DNA from: Lysobacter sp.
GTDB lineage: Bacteria > Pseudomonadota > Gammaproteobacteria > Xanthomonadales > Xanthomonadaceae
Assembly: GCA_026786005.1 (NCBI GenBank)
Contig: JAJAYW010000015.1
Location: forward strand, 1-51,472
Length of the DNA: 51,472 nucleotides
Reading direction: 5' to 3'
The notes below the pieces were generated by a model. That model was not told the origin of the DNA, ran no database searches, and saw only the letters and a list, made by a program, of their open reading frames with translations. This document shows, piece after piece, positions 51,354 to 51,472 of this stretch. The first letter of the stretch is position 1. Each line of letters begins with the position of its first letter. Made by a program: the position numbers and the translations under genes.

Positions 51354-51416
51354 CGTAGAGCGGAGCTTGCGCGGCTGCTGTTGCGATAAACGCAGCCGAG
51401 CAAGCGCCGCTCTACG
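51354..51416. repeat. Dispersed palindromic repeat, TAGAGCGGAGCTTGC family, best-preserved copy
   Basis: cgtagagcggagcttgcgcggctgctgttgcgataaacgcagccgagcaagcgccgctctacg. Confidence 0.85.
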
Positions 51417-51447
51417 AGACATGCGGCCGCATCAGCCGGCATCGGAG

Positions 51448-51472
51448 CGCTCATCCCGGGCCTGTCGAAGGA
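51448..51472. repeat. Truncated REP-like repeat (GCTCATCCCGGGCCTGTCGAAGGA) at the window edge
   Basis: Resembles the reverse complement of the mutS-internal palindrome (CCGCTCACCCTGAGCCTGTGGAAGGG). Confidence 0.55.

Overview
The window is a GC-rich gammaproteobacterial chromosomal segment. Gene content and the LexA operator type suggest the Xanthomonadales (inference; no taxonomic search was possible). It is mostly core genome: pgi, panBCD, folK-pcnB, fdxA, dapA-bamC-like, bcp, phoH, thiD, csrA, alaS, recX-recA-lexA, pncC/cinA, mutS, hslR, rplS-trmD-rimM-rpsP, ffh, radA, ispH-lspA-ileS-ribF-murJ, rpsT and four tRNAs. I see no prophage, CRISPR array, transposase or large island. The most interesting items are: (1) an ECF sigma / RskA-like anti-sigma locus (15280-22789) in tight, mostly ATGA-overlapping organisation with a desaturase, an FAD oxidoreductase, a DUF1365 protein, a CFA synthase, a DUF2878 protein and a second SAM methyltransferase resembling coclaurine N-methyltransferases, which looks like a stress-inducible membrane-lipid modification pathway; (2) mutS split by an apparent single-base deletion; (3) a REP-like palindrome inserted in frame in mutS just before its Walker A motif; (4) a perfect 19-bp Xanthomonas-type LexA operator abutting the lexA start codon; (5) two neighbouring single-domain BamC-like lipoprotein genes; (6) at least six families of dispersed palindromic repeats, several overlapping stop codons.
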